Below are positions 7,638 through 14,965 of a DNA stretch of 21,876 bases, piece by piece (position 1 is the first letter of the stretch; each line of letters starts with the position of its first letter). A model generated the notes under the pieces. The model made no database searches and was not told the origin of the DNA. It was given only the letters and a program-made list of their open reading frames with translations. The DNA comes from CAYNSX01 sp964400165 (GTDB taxonomy: Bacteria; Armatimonadota; Hebobacteria; CAYNSX01): positions 1 through 21,876 of the forward strand of contig CAYNSX010000040.1 of the NCBI GenBank assembly GCA_964400165.1, read 5' to 3'. The position numbers and the translations under genes were made by a program.

Positions 7638-8860
7638 CCCGCGGCCCGCGCCGGCCCGACCTCATCCGGTTGCGGCCCTTGTGGTACGCCATCTCGCTGG
7701 CGGGCTTGGTCGTCGGTATCGGGGCGATGGTGACGAACGGGCGCCAGGCGGCGCGCGAGGGGCGCTCGTTCATCGAACGCCTCGGCTTCAACGCGGGCAT
7801 CGACTTCACCGGCGGCGCGATGTTCCGCTATCGCCTCGCCACTCCGTTCCCGGAAGCCCAGGAGGCGCAGAAACAGCAGGAATACCGCGCCGTCATCGAG
7901 CAGGCGGGGTTGGAGCGGTTCAAGATTCAGACGGTCGGCACGGGCGCCGAACGCAGTCATCTCAACATCCAGACCCAGGCGCTCAACGAAACCGACCAGC
8001 GCCGCGACCAGGACCGCCTGACGCAGGCCCTGACGGCGAAAGAGCCGGGCATCACGCTCGACGAATCGTCGCTCGTCGGCCCCGTCATCAGCAATGAAAT
8101 CCTCGTGCGGGCGCTCGAGGCGTTTATCGTCGGCACGCTGCTCATTCTGCTCTACATCGCCATCCGATACGACTTCATGTTCGCGGTCTGCGCCATCGCA
8201 GCGCTGCTGCACGACATTTTCATTATGCTCGGCTGGGCCTCGCTCGCCCGGCTGGAAGTGGACAGCGCGTTCGTCGCCGCCGTCCTCGCCGTGATCGGGT
8301 ATTCGGTCAACGACACCATCATCATTTTCGACCGCATTCGCGAGAATATGCGGCGGATGCAGGGGCGCCCGTTCGCCGAGATCACGAATTACAGTCTGTG
8401 GGAGACGATGGCGCGCTCGATCAACACGATGCTCGCCGTCCTGTTCGTGTTGTTCGCCTTGTTGTTCTTCGGCGGCGTGACGATCAAAGCGTTCGTCGCC
8501 GCGATGGTAGTCGGCATCATTTCCGGGGGCTACAGTTCGATCTTCAACGCTGCCCAGTTGCTCACCGGCTGGAAGATGCGCCGTGAGTCGCGCCAGCGCC
8601 GGCCCGGCGCGTCGGCTTCGTCCTCGGCTACGGCGGCGCGACCGCGGCCGGCGCCCGGCCCCAGCCGCCCGACGTCTCCGCCGGCGCCCACGCGCCCGAC
8701 TGCCGATTCCGGCACATCGCCTGCCTCCGCCGACCTCGAAGCCCTGGCGACGCCGCCGCCCCTGCCCGACCGCCCGGCCGACGATGTCGTCCTCGCCCGC
8801 CGCGAGCGCCGCAAGGAACGCAAAGCGCCGAAGCTCGGCAAGCGGAAGAAGCGGCATTAA
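7634..8860 (+). CDS. secF: Protein translocase subunit SecF with long basic C-terminal tail
   Basis: Partner of SecD. Visible features are the first membrane segment (LWYAISLAGLVVGIGAMV), GIDFTGGAMFRYRL (the canonical motif is GIDFTGG), a periplasmic region, LVGPVISNEILVRALEAF, and the membrane domain with VIGYSVNDTIIIFDRIREN including the conserved Asp. The core ends near LTGWKMRRESRQRR, about residue 320. After it comes a tail of nearly 90 residues: first Pro/Ala/Ser-rich, then strongly basic (RRERRKERK and GKRKKRH at the end). Basic tails occur on some SecF and YidC proteins and may touch the ribosome; that role is inferred here. It overlaps secD by four bases. Confidence 0.95.
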   Translation: MTRGPRRPDLIRLRPLWYAISLAGLVVGIGAMVTNGRQAAREGRSFIERLGFNAGIDFTGGAMFRYRLATPFPEAQEAQKQQEYRAVIEQAGLERFKIQTVGTGAERSHLNIQTQALNETDQRRDQDRLTQALTAKEPGITLDESSLVGPVISNEILVRALEAFIVGTLLILLYIAIRYDFMFAVCAIAALLHDIFIMLGWASLARLEVDSAFVAAVLAVIGYSVNDTIIIFDRIRENMRRMQGRPFAEITNYSLWETMARSINTMLAVLFVLFALLFFGGVTIKAFVAAMVVGIISGGYSSIFNAAQLLTGWKMRRESRQRRPGASASSSATAARPRPAPGPSRPTSPPAPTRPTADSGTSPASADLEALATPPPLPDRPADDVVLARRERRKERKAPKLGKRKKRH

Positions 8861-8885
8861 CACACACTGACGGGCGATGGGGCAG

Positions 8886-8935
8886 GTGTCACGGGAAACG
8901 GTTTTCCGTGACACATCACACATTCCCCGTGACAC
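8886..8935. repeat. GTGTCACGGG palindromic repeat, copy 1
   Basis: Intergenic palindrome between secF and relA. Arms TGTCACGGGAAA (8887-8898) and TTTTCCGTGACA (8902-8913) pair over 12 bases with one G-T wobble around a 3-base loop. A further half-site CCCCGTGACAC lies at 8925-8935. The same words recur at 12349-12417 and 12636-12707. No T run follows, so it is not an obvious intrinsic terminator. Confidence 0.7.
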
Positions 8936-8960
8936 GAACGCTTTGGGGCAGTACTGGCGG

Positions 8961-8966
8961 TACAAT
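8961..8966 (+). promoter_or_regulatory. -10 box of relA, probably leaderless
   Basis: TACAAT ends 8 bases before the ATG at 8975, so transcription would start at or next to the start codon. There is no Shine-Dalgarno sequence in between, and no clear -35 box 16-18 bp upstream. Confidence 0.4.
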
Positions 8967-8974
8967 CTCTGAAC

Positions 8975-11152
8975 ATGGAAGTCACCGCACGGACGGAGTC
9001 GTTGTTCGACGACCTGCTCCGGGTTGCCCAGGCGGCGCGGCCCGACATCGACCCGGAGTTCCTCCGCCGCGCCTATGAGACGGCCGAGGCCGCGCACCGC
9101 GGCCAGACGCGCCGCACCGGCGAGCCCTACATCGCCCACCCCGTCGCCGTCGCGACGCTGCTCGCCGACTTAAAACTCGACGACAAGACCCTCGCCGCCG
9201 CGCTGCTGCACGATGTCATCGAAGACACCCGCCTGACCGCCACGCAGCTGCGCCACGATTTCGGCCGTGAGGTGGCCCGGCTGGTCGAGGGCGTCACGAA
9301 ACTGCGCGGCCTCGAATTCACCTCCACCCGCGAGCAGCAGGCCGAAAACCTGCGCAAAATGGTGCTGGCGATGGCGCGCGATGTGCGCGTCGTGCTCATC
9401 AAACTCGCCGACCGCCTGCACAATGTGCAGACGCTCCATGTCCTCCCGCGCGAGACGGCGGAGCGCACCGCCCGCGAGACCCTGGAGGTCTTCGCGCCGC
9501 TGGCGCGGCGGATGGGCGTCACCACCTTCGTCTGGAAGCTCGAAGACCGGGCGCTGCGCTATCTGGAGCCGGAGAAGTACGAGGAAATCGTCCAGGGGCT
9601 GAACCGCACCCGCATCGAACGCGAGCAGATCGTCCAGCGCGCCATCCAGAAACTGCGCGGGCGTCTGCGCCGGGTGCGCATCCGCGCCGAAATCACCGGC
9701 CGCCCCAAGCACATCTACAGCATCTTCGAAAAGATGGCGCGCGAGGGCGTCGACTTCCAGCAAATCCTCGACCTCGAGGCCATCCGCGTCATCGTGGACA
9801 AACCCGAGCAATGTTACGGCGCGCTCGGGCAGGTGCACGACCTGTGGACGCCGCTGCCCGGGATGTTCAGCGATTACATCGCCAATCCGAAGCCGAACGA
9901 CTATCAGTCGCTGCACACCAAGGTCGTCGGCCCGCACGGCGGCCCGATGGAAGTGCAAATCCGCACCTGGGAGATGCACGCCGTCGCCGAATTCGGGGTC
10001 GCCGCGCATTACCAATACAAGGAGGGCAGCGGCACACAGCGCGCCCGCTCCGACCGGCGCGTGAAATGGCTGCAACAACTGGCCGCGCTCGGCAGCGAAG
10101 TGCCCGACCCGCACGAATGGCTCGACGCGCTGCAGGCCGACCTGTTCCAAGACCAGGTGTTTGTCTTCACGCCGAAGGGCGATGTCATTGACCTGCCGCG
10201 CGACGCGACGCCGGTGGACTTCGCCTACCACATCCACTCCGAAGTCGGCAACCGCTGCCGCGGCGCCAAGGTGAACGGCAAGCAGGTCGCCTTGCACTAC
10301 CGGCTGGAGAGCGGCGATGTTGTCGAAATCGCGACCTCGAAAGAGGGCAGCGGCCCGCGCCTCGACTGGCTGCAATTCGTCCGTTCCAGCGGCGCCCGCA
10401 ACAAGATCAAACAGTGGTATCGCCGCGAGCAGCGCGATGAGAGCATCGCGCGCGGCCGCGAACTGCTCGTCGCCGAGTGTCAGCGCCAGGGCGTGTCCTT
10501 CGACGACGCCCTGCAGAACGGCGCACTCGACAAGGTCGCCCAGCGCCTCAATTACAAGGGCGCCGACGACATCCTCGCCGCCATCGGCTACGGCGACCTC
10601 GGCGCCGAAGGCATCGCCCGCCGTGCCCGCGAAGCGCTCGGCATCCCGGCGGAAGTGACGCTGCCGTCGAAGGCGCCTGTCATGGACACGGCTCCCGCAG
10701 CGGCGATTCTCGCGGCCGGCGATGAGTCCGTGCTCACGCGCCTGTCACGCTGCTGCAGCCCGGTGCCGGGCGACACCATCGCCGGCTATGTCACCCGCGG
10801 CCGGGGCATCACCGTCCACCGCACCGACTGCCCCAACTTGCAGTACTACGAGAAACTCGAACCCGAGCGCCTGACGCCGGTACGCTGGAACCTGGCGGAG
10901 CACGCCATGTATCCCGTCGAACTGCGCATCCTCGCCTTCGACCGCCTCGGCCTGCTGTCCGCCATCACCTCGATCATCAGCGACCACAAAACCAACATCC
11001 GCTCGGCGGATGTCACCGTCGCCGACGACGGCCTGGCGCACTTCCGCCTGGTGGTGGACATCAGCGACCGGGCGCACCTCTCGCGGGTCATTGAACGCGT
11101 CCGCGGCCTGACGGATGTGCTTCAAGTCGAGCGCGGGGGCGCGGTGCATTGA
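8975..11152 (+). CDS. relA: Bifunctional (p)ppGpp synthetase/hydrolase, RelA/SpoT family
   Basis: Makes and degrades the stringent-response alarmone (p)ppGpp. The 725-residue product has the full long-RSH layout. The HD hydrolase domain shows HPVAVATLLADL, LLHDVIEDT and KLADRLHN (residues about 50-155), so hydrolysis looks intact. The synthetase domain shows GRPKHIYSIFEKM (about 238), LDLEAIRVIV, DYIANPKPNDYQSLHT and MEVQIRTWEMHAVAEFG, with the catalytic Asp and Glu present. Then come a TGS domain (VFVFTPKGDVIDLP, about 394-455), a zinc-finger-like segment (RCCSPVPGD ... HRTDCPN, about 590-615) and an ACT domain to the end. Its last 45 coding bases are duplicated at 11312-11362. The position after secDF matches actinobacterial order. 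Confidence 0.96.
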   Translation: MEVTARTESLFDDLLRVAQAARPDIDPEFLRRAYETAEAAHRGQTRRTGEPYIAHPVAVATLLADLKLDDKTLAAALLHDVIEDTRLTATQLRHDFGREVARLVEGVTKLRGLEFTSTREQQAENLRKMVLAMARDVRVVLIKLADRLHNVQTLHVLPRETAERTARETLEVFAPLARRMGVTTFVWKLEDRALRYLEPEKYEEIVQGLNRTRIEREQIVQRAIQKLRGRLRRVRIRAEITGRPKHIYSIFEKMAREGVDFQQILDLEAIRVIVDKPEQCYGALGQVHDLWTPLPGMFSDYIANPKPNDYQSLHTKVVGPHGGPMEVQIRTWEMHAVAEFGVAAHYQYKEGSGTQRARSDRRVKWLQQLAALGSEVPDPHEWLDALQADLFQDQVFVFTPKGDVIDLPRDATPVDFAYHIHSEVGNRCRGAKVNGKQVALHYRLESGDVVEIATSKEGSGPRLDWLQFVRSSGARNKIKQWYRREQRDESIARGRELLVAECQRQGVSFDDALQNGALDKVAQRLNYKGADDILAAIGYGDLGAEGIARRAREALGIPAEVTLPSKAPVMDTAPAAAILAAGDESVLTRLSRCCSPVPGDTIAGYVTRGRGITVHRTDCPNLQYYEKLEPERLTPVRWNLAEHAMYPVELRILAFDRLGLLSAITSIISDHKTNIRSADVTVADDGLAHFRLVVDISDRAHLSRVIERVRGLTDVLQVERGGAVH

Positions 11153-11153
11153 A
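11103..11153 (+). repeat. relA tail duplication, copy 1 (coding)
   Basis: The last 15 relA codons plus flanking bases. They recur at 11312-11362 with two differences in 51 bp, both silent third-position changes in the relA frame (GTG/GTT and CTT/CTG). Confidence 0.9.
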
Positions 11154-11311
11154 ACACCCTCTCCCGCCCCTCGACTTCCCTCGACTACACTCGGGACAGG
11201 TCGCTCGGGGCACCCTCTCCCTGAAGAGGAGAGGGACAACAATCTTCCCAAGCGATGCTCGTAGTCCCCTCTCCCAAGTTTGGGAGAGGGGTACGCGAAG
11301 CGGGGGTGAGG
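11154..11311. repeat. Repeat block inserted between the two relA tails
   Basis: 158 bp of intergenic repeats: a CCTCGACTTCCCTCG unit (11167-11212, second copy at 15522-15567), a hairpin with CCCTCTCC/GGAGAGGG arms (11213-11235) and a perfect hairpin with 12-bp arms and a two-base centre (11266-11291, CCCTCTCCCAA type). It ends in GGTGAGG(G), as other members of the family do. No convincing gene: an open frame from a TTG at 11149 reads through it into the second relA tail but is built from repeats. Confidence 0.75.
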
Positions 11312-11362
11312 GCGGCCTGACGGATGTTCTGCAAGTCGAGCGCGGGGGCGCGGTGCATTGAA
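11312..11362 (+). pseudogene. Duplicated 3' fragment of relA
   Basis: A 51-bp copy of the relA end, including the stop codon, 209 bp downstream of the original. It still encodes LTDVLQVERGGAVH. It may have been left by the event that placed the repeat block here, either as a long target duplication or as a recombination footprint. Confidence 0.8.
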
Positions 11363-11403
11363 CGGTCCGCCCCTGTGAGACTGACTGGCACGGATGCAAT
11401 TGC

Positions 11404-12318
11404 ATGATCTTTGATGACCTCACCGCCACCGTGGGCCACACTCCCATAGTGGAACTCGGCCGGTTAGCGAAAGGCCTGCCCGGCCGGATCGCCGCCAAAC
11501 TGGAAATGCGCAACCCCTGCGGCAGCGTGAAAGACCGGGTCGGGGTCGCGCTCATCGACGATGCCGAGCGGTGCGGGGTGCTGCATCCCGGCATGACGAT
11601 CGTCGAGCCCACCGGCGGCAACACCGGCATCGGCCTCGCCTTCGTCGCCGCCGTGCGTGGGTATCGCCTGGTCCTTACGATGCCCGACACAATGTCAACA
11701 GAACGGGTGGCGCTCCTCCGTCAGCTGGGAGCGGAAGTGGTGCTCACCCCCGGAATCCTGATGGGCGACGCGGTGGCGCGCGCCACTGAACTCGCGACGC
11801 AAATCCCCGGCGCCATCATGCTGGACCAGTTTACGAACCCGGCCAACGCCGAGATCCATCGCCGAACGACGGCCCTCGAGATCTGGACGGACACCCAAGG
11901 CGCCGTCGATGTCTTCGTCTCCGCAGTCGGCACTGGCGGCACCATCACCGGCGTCGGCGAGGTGCTCAAGGGACGCAAGCCGAGCGTGCGCGTCGTCGCG
12001 GTGGAGCCGGCCGGCGCCGCGGTGCTGTCCGGGAAGCCGGCCGGCAGCCATCTCATCCCCGGCATCGGCGTTGGGTTCATCCCTCCGGTCTTGAACCGCT
12101 CGATCCTCGACGAAGTCATCGCAGTGACCGACGAGGACGCATTTGCCTGTACGCGGCGGCTGGCGCGAGTGGAAGGAATCATCGCGGGCGTGTCATCAGG
12201 TGCCGCCCTTCACGCCGCGCTCGCCGTCGCCGCTCGCCCCGAGGCGGCAGGGAAGCTGATCGTCGTCATTCTCGCCGACACCGGCGAGCGCTACATTACG
12301 ACCACCTTGTTCGAGTGA
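11404..12318 (+). CDS. cysK: Cysteine synthase (O-acetylserine sulfhydrylase), PLP-dependent
   Basis: Forms L-cysteine from O-acetylserine and sulfide. The product is 304 residues, normal for CysK/CysM. The PLP lysine is K43 in NPCGSVKDRVG. The substrate loop reads EPTGGNTGIGLA (68-79), where the usual TSGNTG has Ser replaced by Gly. The phosphate loop GTGGTITG, the region LIPGIGVGFIPPVL and GVSSGAA near the end all fit the family. It most resembles CysK, but the sequence alone does not fully rule out related enzymes such as CBS-like synthases. The ATG at 11404 has no clear Shine-Dalgarno site and follows the relA repeat block, so it probably has its own transcription start. Cysteine made here could feed the BshC pathway at the far end of the window. 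Confidence 0.93.
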   Translation: MIFDDLTATVGHTPIVELGRLAKGLPGRIAAKLEMRNPCGSVKDRVGVALIDDAERCGVLHPGMTIVEPTGGNTGIGLAFVAAVRGYRLVLTMPDTMSTERVALLRQLGAEVVLTPGILMGDAVARATELATQIPGAIMLDQFTNPANAEIHRRTTALEIWTDTQGAVDVFVSAVGTGGTITGVGEVLKGRKPSVRVVAVEPAGAAVLSGKPAGSHLIPGIGVGFIPPVLNRSILDEVIAVTDEDAFACTRRLARVEGIIAGVSSGAALHAALAVAARPEAAGKLIVVILADTGERYITTTLFE

Positions 12319-12348
12319 CGGGCGCGCGGGCGCGGTGCACTAGAACAG

Positions 12349-12417
12349 CCGTGTTACGGGGAAGGTGTCACGAGTTACGGGAAAGCAGTTCCCGTGACTC
12401 ATTACACATCACACGCG
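12349..12417. repeat. GTGTCACGGG palindromic repeat, copy 2
   Basis: Between the convergent ends of cysK and the zinc-ribbon gene. A 43-base imperfect palindrome (12365-12407) has 19-base arms matching at 16 positions around AGCAG; its core ACGGGAA/TTCCCGT is perfect. Another half-site, GTGTTACGGGGAA, starts at 12349. In this convergent position it could stop transcription both ways, but no T run is seen. Confidence 0.65.
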
Positions 12418-12427
12418 TCCCGTTCGT

Positions 12428-12628
12428 TCACCCCACATAAATCCCGCACTTCGCGCAGTTCGTACCGCGCGAGACCTTGCTCCCGCACACCGAACAAGTG
12501 ACCTGCGCGCCGCCGCCGCTGCCGCCCCCCGGCCGCTGACCGGCGAGGCGTTTCTCCAGCCGGTCGACGCGCCGCGTCAACTCCTCGAGGCGCCGCTCAA
12601 ACGATTCGAAGGGGCCGTGGTCGGTCAC
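12428..12628 (-). CDS. Small coiled-coil and zinc-ribbon protein (66 residues)
   Basis: Hypothetical. The N-terminal half (FERRLEELTRRVDRLEKRLA, residues about 9-28) is an amphipathic helix likely to form a coiled coil. A glycine-rich linker follows, then a zinc ribbon with two cysteine pairs (CSVC and CAKC). The start is a GTG at 12628 with no visible ribosome site. The gene stands alone between two members of the GTGTCACGGG repeat family and behind the flotillin gene, with which it might be cotranscribed. Codon use matches its neighbours and the conserved-looking cysteine pattern argues for a real gene. Partner unknown. Confidence 0.7.
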   Translation of the reverse strand: MTDHGPFESFERRLEELTRRVDRLEKRLAGQRPGGGSGGGAQVTCSVCGSKVSRGTNCAKCGIYVG

Positions 12629-12635
12629 GAGGGTC

Positions 12636-12707
12636 GTGTCACGGGAAATGTGTCACGGGACACGGGAAAGACCCCCCGTGACACATGACACGATCACCGT
12701 TTCCCGT
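12636..12707. repeat. GTGTCACGGG palindromic repeat, copy 3
   Basis: Between the flotillin stop and the small zinc-ribbon gene. Two tandem GTGTCACGGG words (12636 and 12650) precede an inverted copy. TGTGTCACGGG (12649-12659) and CCCGTGACACA (12675-12685) are perfect 11-bp arms around a 15-base loop. Further partial half-sites follow to 12707. Confidence 0.7.
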
Positions 12708-12714
12708 CTGTTCG

Positions 12715-14268
12715 TCAGTCGCCGCCGCTCGGCGGCGGCGCCGCCGGCTTGCCGGACGACGACTTCAAAGCCGGCGGGGGTGCGATGCTTGCCGGCGGCT
12801 CGATCGTGCCCTTCAGTTTCGGCAGTTTCGACAGCAGGTCGTCCATCTTCATGCCGGTCAGCGCTTCGATGACCGCCGGCAGTTGCGCGATGATGCTCGT
12901 CACATCCTGCGTCACGCGCGCCGCGCCCGTCCCACCCGCGTGGCCGTCGCCCATGCTGACGACGACCATCCGCTCCATCTTCGACAGCGGCGCGCTGATG
13001 GCGGCGGCGATTTCCGGCAGCTTGTCCAGGAAGATTTGCGTGATGGCGGCCTCGTTGTAGAGCCGCCAGGCCTCGGCCTTGCGCGTCATCGCTTCGGCCT
13101 CGGAGAAGCCGGTCGCCTTGACGACCTCCGCCGCCGCCAGCCCCTTCGCCCGCACCGCGGCCGCTTCGCCTTCGCCCTCAAGGCGCTCGCGGTCGCTCTC
13201 ACCTTCCGCGGTCGCTCGCAATCGGTACTGTTCCGCTTCCGCCAGTTGCTGGATGCGGAAACGCTCGGCCTCGGCGGGCTTTTGCACCGTGGCCGTCAGT
13301 TCCTTTTCCTTGCGCGCGATTTCCTGCTGCTCGAGTTCGATCTGCCGCGTGCGCTCGGCGATTTCCACGCCGACCCGTTCCTTGGTCACTTCCTGCTCCA
13401 CCTTGAATTTCTGTAGGTCATACGCCAGGTCGGCCTCGGCCTTCTTCGCCCGCGACAGCATCTGATAGGTAGCCACATTGATTTCGTAGTCCCGCTGCGC
13501 CTCGGCGACCTTCGAGTCCGCCTCGAACTTGCCCACCTGCCCCGCCATATTCGCCTGCGCCGACTTGATGGTCGCGTCACGCTGCGCCTCGGCCTCGCCG
13601 ATGATGGCGTCGCGCTTCACCATCGCAATGCGCGGCTTGCCGATGGCGTCGAGATAGCCCTGCGTGTCGCGCACATCACGGATGGTGAACGACACCACCA
13701 CCAAGCCCATGTTCGCCAGGTCGCTGCCCGCCACTTCCTGCACCTTCTGCGCGAACGCCTGCCGGTCGCGGTAGATCTCTTCGACCGTCAGTGTCCCGAT
13801 GATGGCGCGCAGGTGTCCTTCAATCGTCTGCAGCGCGACGCGCAGCGTTTCGTCCTGCCGCTTCGAGAGGAATTGCTCCGCCGCGGTGCGGATCGAGACA
13901 TCGTCGCCGCCCACCTTCACCTGCGCCACGCCCTCCACTGTCACCGGCACTCCCTGAATCGAATACACCTCGGGCGTGGTCACATTCAGCGTCATCACTT
14001 CGAGCAGCAGCCGCTGCACCTGCTCGATGATCGGCCAGACGAAGGTCCCCCCACCCTTCCGGATGCGGTAGCCCAGGTGCTCGACCGTGCCGTCGGGATT
14101 GCGCACCTTGTGGCGCCCGCCGGAGACGATCAGCACCTCGTTCGGGCCCACCTTCACCCAGCGCCGGGCGATCGTGTAGAAGAACATCAGGACGACGATG
14201 ACGACGCCGCCGACGACCGACACGATCATCGTCGTCTGCGGCTGCGCGCCGAAGAGTCTCTCGATCAC
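12715..14268 (-). CDS. Flotillin-like SPFH/band 7 membrane scaffold protein
   Basis: Flotillins form large oligomers at ordered membrane patches and influence the activity and diffusion of membrane proteins. The product is 517 residues: one N-terminal membrane segment (about 14-36), an SPFH domain (about 40-220, with GPNEVLIVSGG, TLNVTTPEVYSIQGVPVTVEG and the RAIIGTLTVEEIY segment), and a long Ala/Glu-rich coiled coil (about 225-430, with repeated EA pairs such as AEAEQYR and EGEAAAVRAKG). A C-terminal segment (IIAQLPAVIEALTGMKMDDLL) and a Pro/Ser tail complete it. It matches FloT/YuaG of Bacillus in layout. The GTG start overlaps the NfeD-like stop by four bases and has GGAG seven bases upstream. 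Confidence 0.92.
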   Translation of the reverse strand: MIERLFGAQPQTTMIVSVVGGVVIVVLMFFYTIARRWVKVGPNEVLIVSGGRHKVRNPDGTVEHLGYRIRKGGGTFVWPIIEQVQRLLLEVMTLNVTTPEVYSIQGVPVTVEGVAQVKVGGDDVSIRTAAEQFLSKRQDETLRVALQTIEGHLRAIIGTLTVEEIYRDRQAFAQKVQEVAGSDLANMGLVVVSFTIRDVRDTQGYLDAIGKPRIAMVKRDAIIGEAEAQRDATIKSAQANMAGQVGKFEADSKVAEAQRDYEINVATYQMLSRAKKAEADLAYDLQKFKVEQEVTKERVGVEIAERTRQIELEQQEIARKEKELTATVQKPAEAERFRIQQLAEAEQYRLRATAEGESDRERLEGEGEAAAVRAKGLAAAEVVKATGFSEAEAMTRKAEAWRLYNEAAITQIFLDKLPEIAAAISAPLSKMERMVVVSMGDGHAGGTGAARVTQDVTSIIAQLPAVIEALTGMKMDDLLSKLPKLKGTIEPPASIAPPPALKSSSGKPAAPPPSGGD

Positions 14269-14939
14269 AGCTTGTCTCCCTTATCCGGCGACTTGGCGGG
14301 CGGCTTCGCCGTGCGCTCCGCTTTCGTCTCCGACCGCACGATGGCAGTGCCCCCGATGTAACGCACGATGCGGACAATCTCATTGGCGGCGACCGCCGCC
14401 CCGTCTTCCGACTGCGCCGGTGCATTGAACCGGGCGCCGCTGGCGATGTAGGCGATCTGCCCGACGCCCTTCTCCGGGATCGGCGTGATGACTTCCGCTT
14501 GCACGCCGTGCAGCCGCACGCGCGCCGGCTCGCTGCTCGCCTGGATGGAGCGCGCCAGATGCGCGAAGCCGGTGAAGATGCCGAACGCAATCACGAACCC
14601 CGACACCGCGGAAATCGGCAGACTCATTTGGATCGATGCGTGGGCCAGTTTGTGGAGCAAGTAGCCGATCCCGCCGAAGCAGGTCAGGAACAGCGCCACC
14701 ATCATCGGCGAATACGGCGAGACGCCAAGCGAATGGCCCGGGTCACTGCCGAAACCACCCCCGTGCCCCTCGCCGCCGGCAAAGTCGTGACTGACATCGA
14801 ACGACCCGCCCACCGCCGCATCGATGCCGCCGTGACCGAACTCGAGCAGCCCCCCCAGGAACACCGTCACCGCCGAGAAGACGATGCCGATGAAGAAGGC
14901 GATGAGATACCCCGTCCCAATCCAATCAAAGCCGAGCAT
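14265..14939 (-). CDS. NfeD/YuaF-like membrane protein, flotillin partner
   Basis: The product is 224 residues. It has an N-terminal membrane segment (YLIAFFIGIVFSAVTVFLGG), a Gly/His-rich loop (GGEGHGGGFGSDPGH, about 53-67) and two further membrane segments (about 77-97 and 105-127). A soluble C-terminal domain with the look of an NfeD-type OB fold follows (VRLHGVQAEVITPIPEKGVGQIAYI), then a charged tail. NfeD-like genes commonly sit beside flotillin genes and their products act together in the membrane; in Bacillus the pair is yuaF-floT. Here it precedes the flotillin gene and overlaps its start. The ATG at 14939 is directly preceded by a palindrome. Confidence 0.85.
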   Translation of the reverse strand: MLGFDWIGTGYLIAFFIGIVFSAVTVFLGGLLEFGHGGIDAAVGGSFDVSHDFAGGEGHGGGFGSDPGHSLGVSPYSPMMVALFLTCFGGIGYLLHKLAHASIQMSLPISAVSGFVIAFGIFTGFAHLARSIQASSEPARVRLHGVQAEVITPIPEKGVGQIAYIASGARFNAPAQSEDGAAVAANEIVRIVRYIGGTAIVRSETKAERTAKPPAKSPDKGDKL

Positions 14940-14940
14940 A

Positions 14941-14965
14941 GGTCACCCGTGACCAGCCGGTCACG
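14941..14965. promoter_or_regulatory. Operator-like triple half-site upstream of the NfeD-flotillin operon
   Basis: Three alternating half-sites: GGTCAC (14941-14946), GTGACC (14949-14954) and GGTCAC (14959-14964). They form two perfect palindromes, one with a 2-bp spacer and one with 7-bp arms around AGCC. The block ends one base before the start codon and covers the ribosome-binding region, so a bound protein or a hairpin here could block expression. The regulator is unknown. Confidence 0.5.

Noticed and set aside
7205..9139. Minus-strand open frame of 644 codons
   Set aside because: It is antisense to secD, secF and the relA start, has no recognisable domain, and crosses the intergenic palindrome.
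9170..10375. Minus-strand open frame of 401 codons
   Set aside because: It is antisense to the conserved relA domains, and its composition is that of a GC-driven shadow frame.
11149..11361. Short gene from a TTG overlapping the relA stop
   Set aside because: It consists of repeat hairpins followed by the duplicated relA tail.
12325..12348. Third copy of the relA tail after cysK
   Set aside because: Only a short, gapped likeness (GCGGTGCAC) to the relA end; too weak in GC-rich DNA.
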